Shown: piece by piece, positions 42,131 to 53,830 of the stretch | How positions within the stretch are numbered: position 1 is the stretch's first letter | Layout of the letters: every line of letters starts with the position of its first letter | From: Melitaea cinxia | Lineage: Eukaryota > Arthropoda > Insecta > Lepidoptera > Nymphalidae | DNA length: 64,000 nt | Direction: 5' to 3' | NCBI RefSeq assembly: GCF_905220565.1 | Contig: NC_059419.1 | Location: 3,410,001 to 3,474,000, forward strand | Translations under genes and position numbers: made by a program | Notes under the pieces: generated by a model | Told to the model about the DNA's origin: nothing | The model's input: the letters and a program-made list of their open reading frames with translations, nothing else | Database searches by the model: none

Positions 42131-42685
42131 CAAATTGTATGCATTTGCACGGTATGGCAATAGTAGGTATTGAAGCAATCTGGCAAGAAAGACTGCACAG
42201 GAAGTCACAAGAGATACCTATGCGGTTTCATATTATGTGTTACCGCAATTGTTCTTATACAAAACAATGTCTGTGTATGTGTATAGGTGTGTATGTGCGC
42301 TAAGTGACGGCGAGGGACGCACGTGAGATCCCTCGATTTGTTCACAGGTTAATGGGAAAGCGTTTTAAAACTACACCATACACCGTTCTGTAACATGTTT
42401 TATCAAGAATAGCACTGCTGCTGAGAGAGGTTTAATAATTCAATAATTAATATTGTTGTAATTAGTGTTCCTTATTTATTTGAGTATAATATATTTGAAG
42501 TGGTGTAAAATTAAAGTTTTCGTTTTCTTTTAAATATACGTTATTATTGAAATTTGTTTTTTTTGCGTTTGTAAATCTCAGAAATCATTAAATGTCGAAT
42601 TAGCGTGTTAAAAAAACGAACTTCTGTTTTGCTCGCGTAGCAATATATAATCAGGTATAAAATAAATATTATGTACTTGCGTAAT
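42131..42685. other. Non-coding stretch
   Basis: A less AT-rich patch at 42290-42345 (GCGCTAAGTGACGGCGAGGG) is not recognised. No gene. Confidence 0.4.
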
Positions 42686-42860
42686 AAATCTATACTATCG
42701 TCATAATTATTATATAGCTGAGGAACTCGTTTATTTGTTTGAACGCACTAATCTTAGGAACTACTAGTCCGAACTGAAAGTCTTTTTGTGTTGAATAGTC
42801 CATTTTCCGAGGAAGGCTATATATCATCATAAGCGGGTGGAACTGCGGCATACAGCTAGT
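42686..42860 (+). mobile_element. TCTATACTAAT-start element, diverged
   Basis: TCTATACTATCGTCATAATT, TATATAGCTGAGGAACTCG, CCGAGGAAGGCTATATATC, and AAGCGGGTGGAACTGCGG with CAGCTAGTTTATTA at the end. Confidence 0.6.
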
Positions 42861-43204
42861 TTATTAATATAATGATAATAGTAGTATATTAATTCGTTAA
42901 CGGTGTGAGTCTCGTCCCTTTGAACTCGTTTCGTCTAGTGTTTTATTCGGTGTCCATTAAAGCCACTAATAGTCTGATAGCCTGCCTACACATTTAAAAC
43001 TTATTTTGGGTTTTTCATTACAAATTGCCCTTCAATTAACCATTCGCTGATTGCCTAATTATTTTAGTAAAAGTTTAATGCTTCAAATTATTATCTCTCT
43101 TTTTTAATTTTATGTTAATTTATAGCTATAAATTGCAGCGATTATTACAAACTACTATGACCGGTAGTCGGTTCATTTTTAGTTTTCCTAAGTAGTGATT
43201 GAGT
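42861..43204. other. AT-rich non-coding stretch
   Basis: No gene or recognised repeat. Confidence 0.45.
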
Positions 43205-43320
43205 AATTGATTCAGTCTGTATAATCCCACTGTAGGGCAAAATTCTCTTTCTCCATTTAGAAGAGGGGTCGGAGTTTAATCCACCACGCTTTCCCACTGC
43301 AGGTTGTAGTTTACATTATT
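43205..43320 (-). mobile_element. tRNA-SINE A tail fragment
   Basis: GTCTGTATAATCCCACTGTA, CTCTTTCTCCATTTAGAAG and AATCCACCACGC: reverse of a SINE A 3' end, diverged. Confidence 0.55.
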
Positions 43321-43351
43321 AGTTATTTACCAAACAACCGCTCTGGTGTAA

Positions 43352-43680
43352 CAACCGATGTCGTGTTGTGGTGCGAGTAGTCACCTAAAACACTGACGGT
43401 TTGTGGATTCGATTCCCGCTCGGGATGGTTATTTTTATTTGTACAAATATTTCTTTCCAGTTTGGATATCTATCCTTGTGGGTCTCACCCATCGTCCCTC
43501 GGAGAGTACGTTGAGCTGTCGAGCCCGGTCGCTAGCCACACTTTTTAGCGATCGTTACTTATAGTAGGGAATTTATCCGTCAACCCGCATTGGAGCAGCG
43601 TAGATTAAGCTCTGATCCTTCTCCTACATGGAGAAAGAAGCCTATGCCCAGTAGCGGGATGTTACAGGCTGAAAGCGTAT
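43352..43680 (+). mobile_element. tRNA-derived SINE A, near full length
   Basis: B box GGATTCGATTCCCGC, CCAGTTTGGATATCTATCC, TGGGTCTCACCCATCG, TAGTAGGGAATTTATCCG, AACCCGCATTGGAGCAGCG, CTTCTCCTACATGGAG and GATGTTACAGGCTGAAAGCG. It faces away from the fragment at 43205. Confidence 0.8.
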
Positions 43681-43711
43681 ATGTCAATGCCTCCTGAAGC
43701 GTTGCCTCTAT

Positions 43712-43870
43712 TATTTAAGTGTCCAGTGCACTAGTGGTTACAGCTTTGACACCCGCAGGTAACAAATATATGTACAGGTCATTTGTCTATGTGTGATTTT
43801 TGAGACGTGTTTCCAGACTTTCGGCACAAGGATCATTAAAAAGCCTTTGAATGTAAGGCGTTTTTTTTAA
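43712..43870 (+). mobile_element. Decayed tRNA-SINE A (short type)
   Basis: CACTAGTGGTTACAGC (head), TGACACCCGCAGG, TGAGACGTGTTTCCAGAC and CCTTTGAATGTAAGGCG then a T run. It follows the order of 61268-61470, with losses. Confidence 0.5.
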
Positions 43871-45085
43871 CGTATAACTAGTAGATTGGTAGTAGCTTTT
43901 ACACTAAGTAGTTTATTGACAATACAATAACACCAGAACTTTCCCAACGAACAATTAAATTAAGTCAATCGTTAGCCAGACAGAAGTCTCTCCGATAAGC
44001 CGAGCCGAGTCGATGTTTGCGGGATTAGCCGTTAAATATTTCCGAGTTCACCCGTTCACCGGACACCTAATAATCCCACCGCGGACTTTGGAAACCACGA
44101 CTGAAACGGCTTAATGTGACAACTGAAAGGATTTTGTTTATTACAACATTTAAATTGATTAAATTCAAGTTGTAATGTTCAGAAAACAGATTTCTTTGCT
44201 TATGAATAGTTAAAGATAGAAAATAACCGTTAAATTACTAACTTAATTTGTTTTAAGTTTAACTGTTTGTAAGCAAAACGAACCGTTTCCTGAAAATAGC
44301 AACCGAGCTTATGATACCCAAGCATGTTTCACGAAGTAATTTTGAAAAATCTATTTTTCCTAGATTCCCAATTATTTTCATTTTTATTTGAAGAAGAATT
44401 TTCGCAACCAGTTATTTCATTATATAAAAAAAATATATATATTATTATGTGCATATTTTATTTTTAGTATCTTAATGAAAATCAAAATATAAAAATACTT
44501 TTTTTAATAGGCTTTAAAAGCACTCTTCATCTTCAATTGCCATTTTATAAACAAAAATTATAATCGTTTTTAATAACTTCATTCTAAGGTAATGTGAATC
44601 TACCATCGATTCGGGAATTCGGAAAATATTATCAACAATTCATTTTTATTTAAGTTTTTAACCATTTAATAAAACAACATCATAAACACTTCTATCGTAA
44701 TTTGATATCTGAAATCGGAGATAAATCTTGATATGTTAATATTGCACCAATATTTATCTCGAGGGAATTAATGGATTCATACAGAGGATAGTATGATAAT
44801 ACGCTACCTGTACCCTAAGTTCATAACTTACTATTTATTCAGGGACTACTATTTTTTTTTCTTTGAATAAGGTTCTACGACTATTATCCCAATTAATATC
44901 TGAATGGTTTACAAAAATTTGCCATTTACCACCGTTTCTGTATATAATCTTTCTTTCTTGTCTTTATTCCTAATAATTTTACAGATTATGATTTAATCAT
45001 TTGCATATATAAATAATAATGATGTATTTTTTGCAAATGTTTAAAACAAGCGTTTAGAAAACGCTCATGTTAACTTTAATCTGGA
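43871..45085. other. Repeat-poor stretch with a GC-richer island
   Basis: The island at 43970-44110 contains GGATTA (44022-44027) and TAATCC (44071-44076), an inverted pair of K50-homeodomain-type sites, plus CCGATAAG. No open frame. The rest is AT-rich with no gene. Confidence 0.4.
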
Positions 45086-45265
45086 GTTACAGTTTTCTAA
45101 TGTTTACGCGAATTTCAGTTATTATAATGAAACAACTTAATCGGATTTTATTAAGTTTTTTAAATAGTCCTCCCGTGACCATGGTTGATGTCAAGTATCC
45201 GAAACGTCGGAAATTTAAAAACTTAATAAATCGTGATAAAATCCGAAAAAGTTGTTTCATTATAG
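45086..45265. mobile_element. Fold-back repeat with 11-bp flanking duplication
   Basis: The flanks TTTAATCTGGA at 45075-45085 and 45266-45276 are identical, as for a target-site duplication. Inside, TATAATGAAACAACTT (45123-45138) pairs with AAGTTGTTTCATTATA (45249-45264). More pairing follows inward (CGGATTTTATTAAGTTTTT against AAAACTTAATAAATCG...AAATCCG). The 67-codon plus frame across it is incidental. A fragment of the same repeat is at 23733. Confidence 0.65.
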
Positions 45266-45679
45266 TTTAATCTGGACTTTATTCTTAAAGAGAAGGACGA
45301 ATTAAAGTATAATTCCGATTTTTTTTCACTGTAGGTTAAGAAGTTAATACATTTCTTAGAAATTTAGAACAGGTAAAAACGGAATGTACCTCTAATGTTA
45401 AACCTATATCTATTCTTCAGATTTTTATGAATACAACATGTCTATAAAATCGCCTAATGTTTGCCATATAGCTGTTTTATTTCTGCCATCTAGGACAGAC
45501 TCTTAGTGCCTGCTTAATGTCCTAGAACAAATAGCTTAGATAAGTGCACTGCGAGTACATCGCTTGACGGTTTACTAAACACACAGTTTTAATAATCTAG
45601 GTAGGTATATCGCATTAATTTTATTAAAACGAAACTTAATCATTTTTGAAACGTATTTTTAATATTGGATACGTATAAC
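45266..45679. other. AT-rich non-coding stretch
   Basis: No gene or recognised repeat. Confidence 0.45.
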
Positions 45680-45825
45680 ATACTCCTCACATAGTCGTCT
45701 GTTCCTATAGTAGATAACTTAAAACTTATGTTTAAGGTAAAGCTTATAAATCATGTCTCGGGGCGGGAATCGAAACTACATCCACTGGAATAGTAAATAA
45801 AAATGCACCAACAAACGAGTACTGC
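45680..45825 (-). mobile_element. tRNA-SINE B, diverged
   Basis: CATAGTCGTCTGTTCCTATA at the left and GGGGCGGGAATCGAAACTAC (reverse B box) toward the right. The middle is shortened. Confidence 0.55.
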
Positions 45826-47741
45826 ATGTCAATGGAATCCAATGCTTGTGAAAAATAATATAAGATAATATGCATAAAGAACTGGTATAAAATTAATGGT
45901 AGCAGTACCATTTTAAAATACAAAATTTACCGTAAATATACGAAAATAGCGAGAAGAAATTTTCGGTTAAATAATGAGACATTTTCGATTGTCAATTCGC
46001 AAAGGAGTAGCGTGGCGTAAACTTGATAACACCTAAAATAAGATGCTTTGCTCTGCAGTCAAAAATTCAGATGCTGTGCAGTACGGCACAATGAGAAACT
46101 AGTTTTAATACTTTAAAAAGCTGCCAAGTTGGAGCAATTATTACGTTCTTTTTATTATTATTCACACCGAGTCTATCAGACTTATTTGTTAACCAGTCTG
46201 GTTTTTAATGAATTTTATTTATTAAAATCGAATTCAAAACTTTAATTTCGTTATGAATAGTATATGATGAATGAGACCTTTTGAAATTCAAAATTGAAAT
46301 TTTGGGTGTGATTAATTCGAAAACTTACTTACTTTTGATTACATGTTTCTGTAAATAGTTTTATATTATAATTTACGTATTTAAATAATTCCTTTTTACA
46401 TGTTAATTAGGTAATGATGGAGAGTTTTTTCATACTGCGTAGACTTTGAAAAAGTCAAATTAGAGGGTCAATAACATGTGTTTTTTTTTCAAATTTAAAA
46501 TCGTTGAGGCCAATGTGAGTCTTATGTATCTAAAACACTGTTGTTATGTAATTTAAACAATAAACGTTACAAAATGGTTCTTCTTCTGCAAGATGTTTGA
46601 TATATACATATTTTTGTACCACTCAAAAATAAATAATCCATTCCTATCTAAATTTGTATAATAGCGACATCTGCAATATTTATTATAATAGAGTATTCGC
46701 GATTTCTCTAACGGGTTTATAACTACATTCTGCTCGCAATATCATTTGTTGCACTCAAACGGCGCGATAATAACATCTTCACTTTGATTTAGAACCTTCT
46801 AGATGGGGATACTGTTTTGAATAATCAAAGCTGTGTTGCCATATTTGTCAACAATCTTGTCTCTATGACTTCATTTACCATTGACGGAATACCTGTCTAA
46901 GTATTATAACTATAAAATACTTAGTTTCAATTATAAACAGTAAATATTTTCCGTTCATTCTGGTAATGTCTTTAAGATCAACTTGAGTGTTATATTTTTA
47001 TCAGAATTAAAATTTGGTTTTCTCTGTAGTTTTATGGACTACCTTGAGAAATTAATAAATTCTGTAATCACGATATTGAAATTCCTTTTCGTTTAATAGC
47101 TTTCAATGCAGCCAAAGGAGTGATTTACCTTCAAAAAACTATCTTATTAATATTCCATAGAAACAGATTTCTTTGTCAATACAGATCTCTGAATCGAAAC
47201 ATGGAAACCAATGTCAAATCTGGATACAATATCTAGAACTGGTTTACCATTACCAAATCTGTTTATAATATCAGCGTAACTGAAATTTCGACTCATAATT
47301 TTTAATGATATCACAGTCACATTCAGCGTTTATGCATCTTTGTCCTTTGTTTTAGTCGAGCCACAATGAGTTTCCGGATCCGCTCTTTATACACATTTCA
47401 GTTTTAGATCGTCGCCTCTGTTGCTGTTTCGAATTAAATTTTCGTTGCTGCTATAATGATTATCTTATTCAAGAGTGAGATAGAAATTTTAATCTTAACT
47501 AGGATCCGTGCATTTCCACTAGAATTAAATATCTCTGCTTCACTCGTATTAGTTGTAGCTTTATAGGAAGTTGAGTAGTTTCGAAAAAGTGACTCCAAAA
47601 ATTTAACTACTTTATTAAAATTTCTTTTTTTTACAATAAACAATTATTTGGTAAAAAATTCTTATAATAAGTACGTCCTGTATACGTGCGCTAACTCATT
47701 GCCATTTCAATGTCGTAATGTGTCGTATCTCTTATATTTTA
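45826..47741. other. Long AT-rich non-coding stretch
   Basis: Around 46690-46870 lie pieces (CACTCAAACGGCGCG, GAACCTTCTAGATGG, AGCTGTGTTGCCATATTTGTC) that look like old transposon sequence without definable ends. No gene is seen. Confidence 0.4.
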
Positions 47742-48433
47742 GACTAGCCGACCCGTGCCTACTTCGTTGGGCGTTAATTATTATCTTTGTGATGCAATTA
47801 TGTTGTGTTTCAATTTCGTCGACGTCTGCTACGTAGGGAGCCGACCGCGCAAGTGAGCCGCGCGGCATCCTATGATCCTATCGTATAGATGTAAAAACAA
47901 TAAAACGGTCATGCGATGCGCGGTACATGATGATGCGCAGTGTCCAATTGTCCCCCCGCGCAACAGCGGCTTACGAGTTACGGCAGCGGGCGCCTACAGC
48001 GAAGAATAAAATCGTAATAATATCGTGTATTTATTATTTTAAATTACAGAACCAAATAACATACTTTGAAGAACAAATTTTATAGCACTTAAATAAATAA
48101 TATGTTGCTCCAACGCCATCTATCAAAAATCGAGAAAACGTCGTCGATAGACTAAAATAAGACGAAATTAATAACGTCGAAAGACTAATAAATTGTTTTC
48201 TAATAGCGATAGATGGCGCTAGTTTATTTACCATTTTGATATTATATTTTAATCTTTTTCTTATTTACTGAATTTTTTGTTCAATTACAATAAAATATAG
48301 CCTATAGCACTCCTGAATAGTGTAGCTTTCTGTTAGTGAAAGAATTTTCACGATCGGATCAGTATTTGCGAAGATTACCCCCTACATATAAACAAAGTTA
48401 TAAACTTTACCTCTTTATAATATTAGTATAGAT
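47742..48433 (-). mobile_element. TCTATACTAATATTATAAAG ... CGGGTCGGCTAGT element, both ends
   Basis: The left end is ACTAGCCGACCCGTGCCTAC, the right end TTATAATATTAGTATAGATA, both standard termini for this repeat in inverse. The roughly 690-bp interior has an unusually GC-rich block (47820-48000; CGCGCAAGTGAGCCGCGCGG, CCCCGCGCAACAGCGG). It also carries an inverted pair CAACGCCATCTATC (48111) and GATAGATGGCGCTAG (48210). Non-coding. Its class is uncertain. Confidence 0.65.
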
Positions 48434-48838
48434 AAAACTTTTTTTGTCCGTGATCAATGTAAACATCAATAACTATTTGTAAAAAATCTCAAATAAAAAG
48501 TTATGGAACAACAAAAGAACGAAAATGTAAAGATTGCACGTTTACTTTTTTTTTTGGATATGTTCAGGGTTTTTAGTTAAATTCTGATAGCTATATAGAC
48601 AAGTATGAGACAAGACAAATACTATATATTACTATATTTACCTTCAAATAGATTAGATAGCAATAAATCTTTGTTTCCTCCTTTTGTCCTTACCGAAAGA
48701 AATTCTTATAATAAAATAAAACATATACAAATATACAACTTCCGTTTTAAGTATAATCAAATTACATCGTCATTTATTTATTATTAAAGGTTGACCTATT
48801 AACGCCAACTAATAAAAACAAATAAGTGTATATAATAA
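48434..48838. other. AT-rich non-coding stretch
   Basis: No gene or recognised repeat. Confidence 0.45.
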
Positions 48839-49130
48839 AACCAATTTTTGGGGCATAGTTGACCCTTCGCGGTTTCTCTGACACATGACAAGGGCCCGGA
48901 GTTATTTAGTTTCTATCGTGACACATGGCGCTTTTGTTAGAAATTCTATGTTTTTGAAACTGTGGGATACGAACCCCAGAGGGATCGAAAACACCTTACT
49001 GGGGGGGTTCGCGAATAGATGACAAAATAATTACGTAATTTTTTTTTTGGTTCAAACAACCCTGTTATACCCTGGGATCTTAGGGGGTAACCAAAACTTT
49101 ATAACTCAAAACGGACGCAAGAATACAATC
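48839..49130. other. Unrecognised GC-richer segment
   Basis: GGGGCATAGTTGACCC, CAAGGGCCCGGAG, GTGGGATACGAACCCCAGAG, a G-run at 49001-49007 and CCCTGGGATCTTAGGGGGT differ from the surrounding AT-rich DNA. No open frame; possibly part of an unknown repeat. Confidence 0.35.
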
Positions 49131-50350
49131 GGTTCGAAAAAACAAAAACGAAACGCTGAAATAATTAATCAGTGGAAAATAAAGAAAATTATAAGTAAAT
49201 GATTGATCTATAAGGAATACAATACGACCATTAAGTAAATTGTTCTGATTAAATGTGGAATAAACGATATGAATATTTTGCTGAATGCGATTGTTATCGC
49301 CTTTTCTATATATTATATGTTTTATTATCTTTAACGGTAATGGAACTTATTATTTTCATTTCACGTATAATCATTTCATTTTAAGAATTAATGTAGTTTA
49401 AAAAAAAAAAATTGATGAACATTGTACATAATTTTTTTGTTGGATTTATGATAAGGTATTTAAAAAAATAACGATTCGAATTGTTTACCTCGCAGACAGT
49501 AAAAGAAACCTGCTGACCACTATTACTTGAGACAAATTTTTTAGTGTAACTAAAACCCTGAATTTAAATTTAAATTTTGTTCTTTGAAAGGAAGTGTGAA
49601 TTGAACGGTATAGTGGTGTCGTTACGGCTACTCACAGTGGGTATGAGCGTACGGCATAGTCCATACAGATACTACTTATTGGGTCTGGGTGTATGTAAAT
49701 ATTTGTGTTGTGTGACCTGACCTGTCACACAAGATTCTCGTCCAATTAAAGGTTAAACTAATGTTACTTTTATTTACATGTATATCAACGTACGTATAAT
49801 AGTATTTACTGTTCCCGACCGTGTGTCCAACTATTTTCAGCTTCTAACCGTTGCCTTCCAGTGTTTTTGCTCAATATAATAAATTATGTAAGGTTGGTAT
49901 TGTCTTTTGATGCTATCTTAACTTAGTGGCTCCATTTGAGGGTTCTGCACATTTATAAATTCCATTGTTTCGACTAAATTTGACCGTTTTGGACCGGAAT
50001 TGGAATCCAAATTGTAGAATATTCTCTAATTACTTTTTCATGATCCTTTGTCTGGAGACAATTATTTAAATGTCTCCTTGCTTGTCTATTTTATTTATAT
50101 TTCCAATTAAGAAGGCTCTGTCTGCTAGTTCAAGTAATTAAGGGGTGAGTTCTGAATAAATGTATCGTTTTTGTAAAATTTCAATTAGGAATTAAACAAT
50201 TTTCACAATTCAACATTCATTCTTTTTACTTACGCGACAAGTTGAATGTTATACTATGATCGTATAATGAATTTATCTCTGTGGCATGTACTGCAACAAA
50301 ATTATATTGAACACTAAAATAGATAATTATTTATTATAGTTATTCATATC
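49131..50350. other. AT-rich non-coding stretch
   Basis: No gene or recognised repeat. Confidence 0.45.
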
Positions 50351-50410
50351 CAATTGCTTGAGCAATTCTTTTGTTTTCTTCGTATGGATACCAGATCCAT
50401 ACGAAGAAAA
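50351..50410. repeat. Two adjacent perfect hairpins
   Basis: First AATTGCT-TG-AGCAATT (50352-50367). Then a 16-bp perfect stem TTTTCTTCGTATGGAT (50374-50389) and ATCCATACGAAGAAAA (50395-50410) around the 5-base loop ACCAG. Confidence 0.9.
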
Positions 50411-50667
50411 AATTACTTCTTAATTCATATTACAAATGCGATGTGAATATGCGAATTTGACATACCGTTCTCTCGGGCTTTTTAGTAGTTTAATTCCCGT
50501 TTTTAGACTTATATATGCTAACATTTCAGGTTATTGGTTCATTGCTGGTAGCCTAAATATTTTGTTCTAATATTATATTTCTGGTTAAAAATTTACTTAC
50601 TAATCGTATAATAATTTTTGGAATTGTTGAAGTACTTTCCGTTTCCAGTAATTTTCCGTTTAATTCA
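50411..50667. other. AT-rich non-coding stretch
   Basis: Nothing recognised. Confidence 0.4.
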
Positions 50668-50733
50668 GCCGTGGTGGATTAACCTCCAATCCTTCGCCTA
50701 CATTAAGAAAGAAGCCTATGGCCATCTATATAT
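50668..50733 (+). mobile_element. tRNA-SINE A tail fragment
   Basis: CGTGGTGGATTAACCTCC, CCTTCGCCTACATTAAG and AAGAAGCCTATGGCC match the SINE A 3' region up to the microsatellite that follows. Confidence 0.55.
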
Positions 50734-50740
50734 AATATGG

Positions 50741-50742
<2 letters not shown>

Positions 50743-50797
<55 letters not shown>
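50743..50797. repeat. (AT)n microsatellite
   Basis: About 27 uninterrupted AT units directly after a SINE tail. Confidence 0.97.
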
Positions 50798-50801
<4 letters not shown>

Positions 50802-51356
50802 AATATGTAATAATTTATTACTTTAGAAAATTTGATATTGTAATCGTTTGATGTATTAGTAGCTCTGGTTCAAATAAATTGTAATACACTAATAAGATTA
50901 CCCGGCAAGAGGCAAATCGTGTCAACTGTCAAAGATATTTCTACTCCGTAGCGTTAAGTTGTACATTAAAGCGCCCGAAGAGCTGAACTTTGCGAAAAAT
51001 ATGCTTAAATTTCAATACCCAAATATTATATCGTCGAAATAAATATGAAAATTTACGTGACCTGGAAAAGGAAAGTCAAGATCGCCTTCTTGACACCGAT
51101 CTCAACTGAATTTCATTCGTACAAAAAACTGGAATTGACAGCCTTTTTAATATTTATCTTAAATACAAAATAGCCGATCAGTGCCAAGATGGCACTGTGG
51201 ATAAATGGTCTTACTAATTTACAGACATTTACAGTCATGTGCTTATACTCCGGCACCCCCAATGATAATTGTGCCAAGAATTGATTATCCCTTCTCGTTG
51301 TAGTAAAAAAGTCTACGAGTCTAGTCTACGATGAAATCAGTCTGTGATGAGATAGA
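50798..51356. other. Non-coding stretch
   Basis: No gene or recognised repeat. Confidence 0.4.
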
Positions 51357-51440
51357 GCAGTCCAGGATATATTTTGCTCAAAATTTGGAGTAGCCCATCC
51401 GGGGAAGTACCTTAACCTCACGAGCCTGCACTGCTTCTGT
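51357..51440 (+). mobile_element. CCGACCTAG-family repeat, internal fragment
   Basis: TTTTGCTCAAAATTTGGAGT, AGCCCATCCGGGGAAG and TACCTTAACCTCACG follow the family's 5' region. Confidence 0.4.
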
Positions 51441-52467
51441 TATTGCAGTCGTGGTATAAAATAGACTACTAGTACTACTATATCTACTTACTTATAAGCA
51501 GATGCTAAAAAAATCAGTTCAACAAACCGTTGAATTTTATATTATCATGAAAACCAAAAAAAATTTTTTTTCGTTAATAATAGTAAAAATGTAATGACAG
51601 TGAATTATTGTAATGAGATAATTTTTGATATACTTAAATTAAATATGGCTTGTTCAAGATCAGGCATAAGATCGCGATAACGACTGGAGCTCGTCATTTG
51701 CGGCCACTTGCGGGTTGGACTATCGCCAGCTCGAAGAGAACCCCTAGTTCCTTTAACTAGACAAAAGACTGTGTAAGACAATTTCGTAGCAAGAAAGACA
51801 ATTTGTCGTAGTATTGGTGAATTATAATGGGAGACTAAAGAAGATTTTTATTTTCAAAATGATTAAATAATTGCTGTTTTAATCAGCATATTTAAAAAAG
51901 GCTAAAATACTGCAAAAAAAGTCCCGTCTACGTACTGCAGTAAACATATTTGAAATAAAAATTTAAAAAATACTTCCAACTAGAAAATGTTTACCAAAAA
52001 ATATTACTGAATTTGAAAATTCATTATAATATTCGTGTTCCTAGTTTATCGTTTCAGTGGAACCGCACCTTGTAAAGCGTCAACGTGTAATGGATACATT
52101 TAACAGGAAGTTGCAATTTATGCACGAGTCCCGACATAAATTCAGCTGAAACACTGAAGTCTTACTCAACTTGCTACATTTGTCATATTAAAAGTGATTT
52201 TTTTATTTTCGAAAGCAGAAATAGGCGAATACCCATTTCGCTTAGACATTTCGAGTAAGTTTTCCAAGAAATGTTTCGCTAGAACAAATTTTCACTTTAA
52301 ATTGAAATAGTTTCAATTTTAATGTTGTAAATTCTGTGGTGCTTTAATAGGTATTTGAAACAGATATCGCTTCATATATTACCTTTTATAATTAATGTTG
52401 TTAAGATAGAATGCGAGATGTACTTTTTGTGGATGACTAGGAAATAAGCAGATTTGTCAATTGTGGT
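51441..52467. other. AT-rich non-coding stretch
   Basis: No gene or recognised repeat. Confidence 0.45.
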
Positions 52468-52785
52468 GTGTGTTTTATCAATGGTAAGCGACGTTCTTCT
52501 TCCGTAAGCACTTACAGGGAAGTAGAAGATACACGCCAAAAAAGAGAGGAAAGTAGAAAAGAACTGAGATTGGAAAAGGGAGCATATGTTATCTTTCAGA
52601 ATTGCACAGTTCGATGTACATCTATGTTTTTCTACCTACTTTGGTCGAGTAATACTAAGGATTTCTTGGAAGATTATTGTCTGTATCATTTATTACTTAA
52701 TAGATCTTTATTCGCCAAACAAAATTCAAAATTACATTTATACGTACATAAGAACATTAAATATACAATAAAACAGATACAGTGA
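52468..52785 (+). CDS. Unassigned 105-codon frame
   Basis: The first 45 residues are rich in charged residues (REVEDTRQKREESRKELRLE), the rest AT-driven. No domain is recognised and no splice context is obvious. It may well be chance or part of an unknown repeat. It is included only because the charged stretch is unusual for this region. Confidence 0.12.
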   Translation: MCFINGKRRSSSVSTYREVEDTRQKREESRKELRLEKGAYVIFQNCTVRCTSMFFYLLWSSNTKDFLEDYCLYHLLLNRSLFAKQNSKLHLYVHKNIKYTIKQIQ

Positions 52786-53644
52786 AGCGTCATATAATTT
52801 ACGCATGAAAAGGTGGCAAAACGTTCTGTGGGTGGACGCTTAAGGCAGTTCCTAGTATTTATTTATTTATTTCTCCATATATACAAGTTTACAGAGCTTT
52901 GCTTTGAAATGGAATTCGCCGAAATCAGGGTAAATACGTCGACATAGTCAATGGTTAGAATTCAGAGGCTTTTGCAAGTTCTAAAACCTTTACTCTTAAT
53001 AGGTAGAAAATAGAGTAAACGTTTGAGAACCTTATTTTACGGACTACCTGGTGACTAAATTCTGAGATGTGCACATTCTATTTTAATAAAAAAAAATTCA
53101 ATTTAAATATATCGAAAACTTTGCAAAAACGGGTTATTTAACGTCTGTGAGAATATTATTCGAATATTCGAATTTTAATTTTTAAATGTCATCATTCACG
53201 GATCTTTATATAGAAGATGGACCAAAAATTGGTACTGAAAAGCTATAAGCATGATTCGAGAACTTTATAGAGCCATACCTGAAAAAAAAATTGTACCTCA
53301 AACTGTAGAAAAATTTATGCTAACATATAGGCCGTAAAAGTGGCGTGTAGTCGAATTTGTCATTGAATTGAAACAAATATATTCAACAATATAAAGCACC
53401 CAATATTCGTCATTCCTTTCAAACTTATGTTTTCTAATGCGAGATCGAGTTTGAAGTTATACGAACCCTTTATTGATCTAAAATCTTGGTGGTCGTCTTA
53501 TCTTGACAGGTGTCAGTGACGCATGCTTATCAAAAAGCGACTAGACAGACGAGTTAAATTAAGATATCTTATCATTAACTGTCGAAGAAGCGTCTACCAA
53601 GTACAAATAAAGCTAGACAATATACAATAATTTTATATCTTTTG
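52786..53644. other. AT-rich non-coding stretch
   Basis: No gene or recognised repeat. Confidence 0.45.
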
Positions 53645-53830
53645 TTAACCGATTTAAAAAAGGAGAAGGTTATCAAGAAAAGGTAAAGGCTTCGACTATA
53701 TTTTTTTATATTTTTTATTCTATAACTTTTTAGTGGTTGTATTGATTTTGATGATTCTTTTTATATTTGAAAGCTGACGCTTGTCGTGTGGTCTCTTTTA
53801 TAGAGCGAGATCTGATGACTACTTTTGAGT
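53645..53830 (+). mobile_element. AACCGACTTCAAA-family repeat
   Basis: TTAACCGATTTAAAAAAGGA, GAAGGTTATCAAG, 'ttgattttgatgattctttt', GAAAGCTGACGCTTGTCG and GCGAGATCTGATGAC. Confidence 0.6.

Noticed and set aside
45067..45270. 67-codon plus-strand frame
   Set aside because: It coincides with a fold-back repeat flanked by a target duplication.
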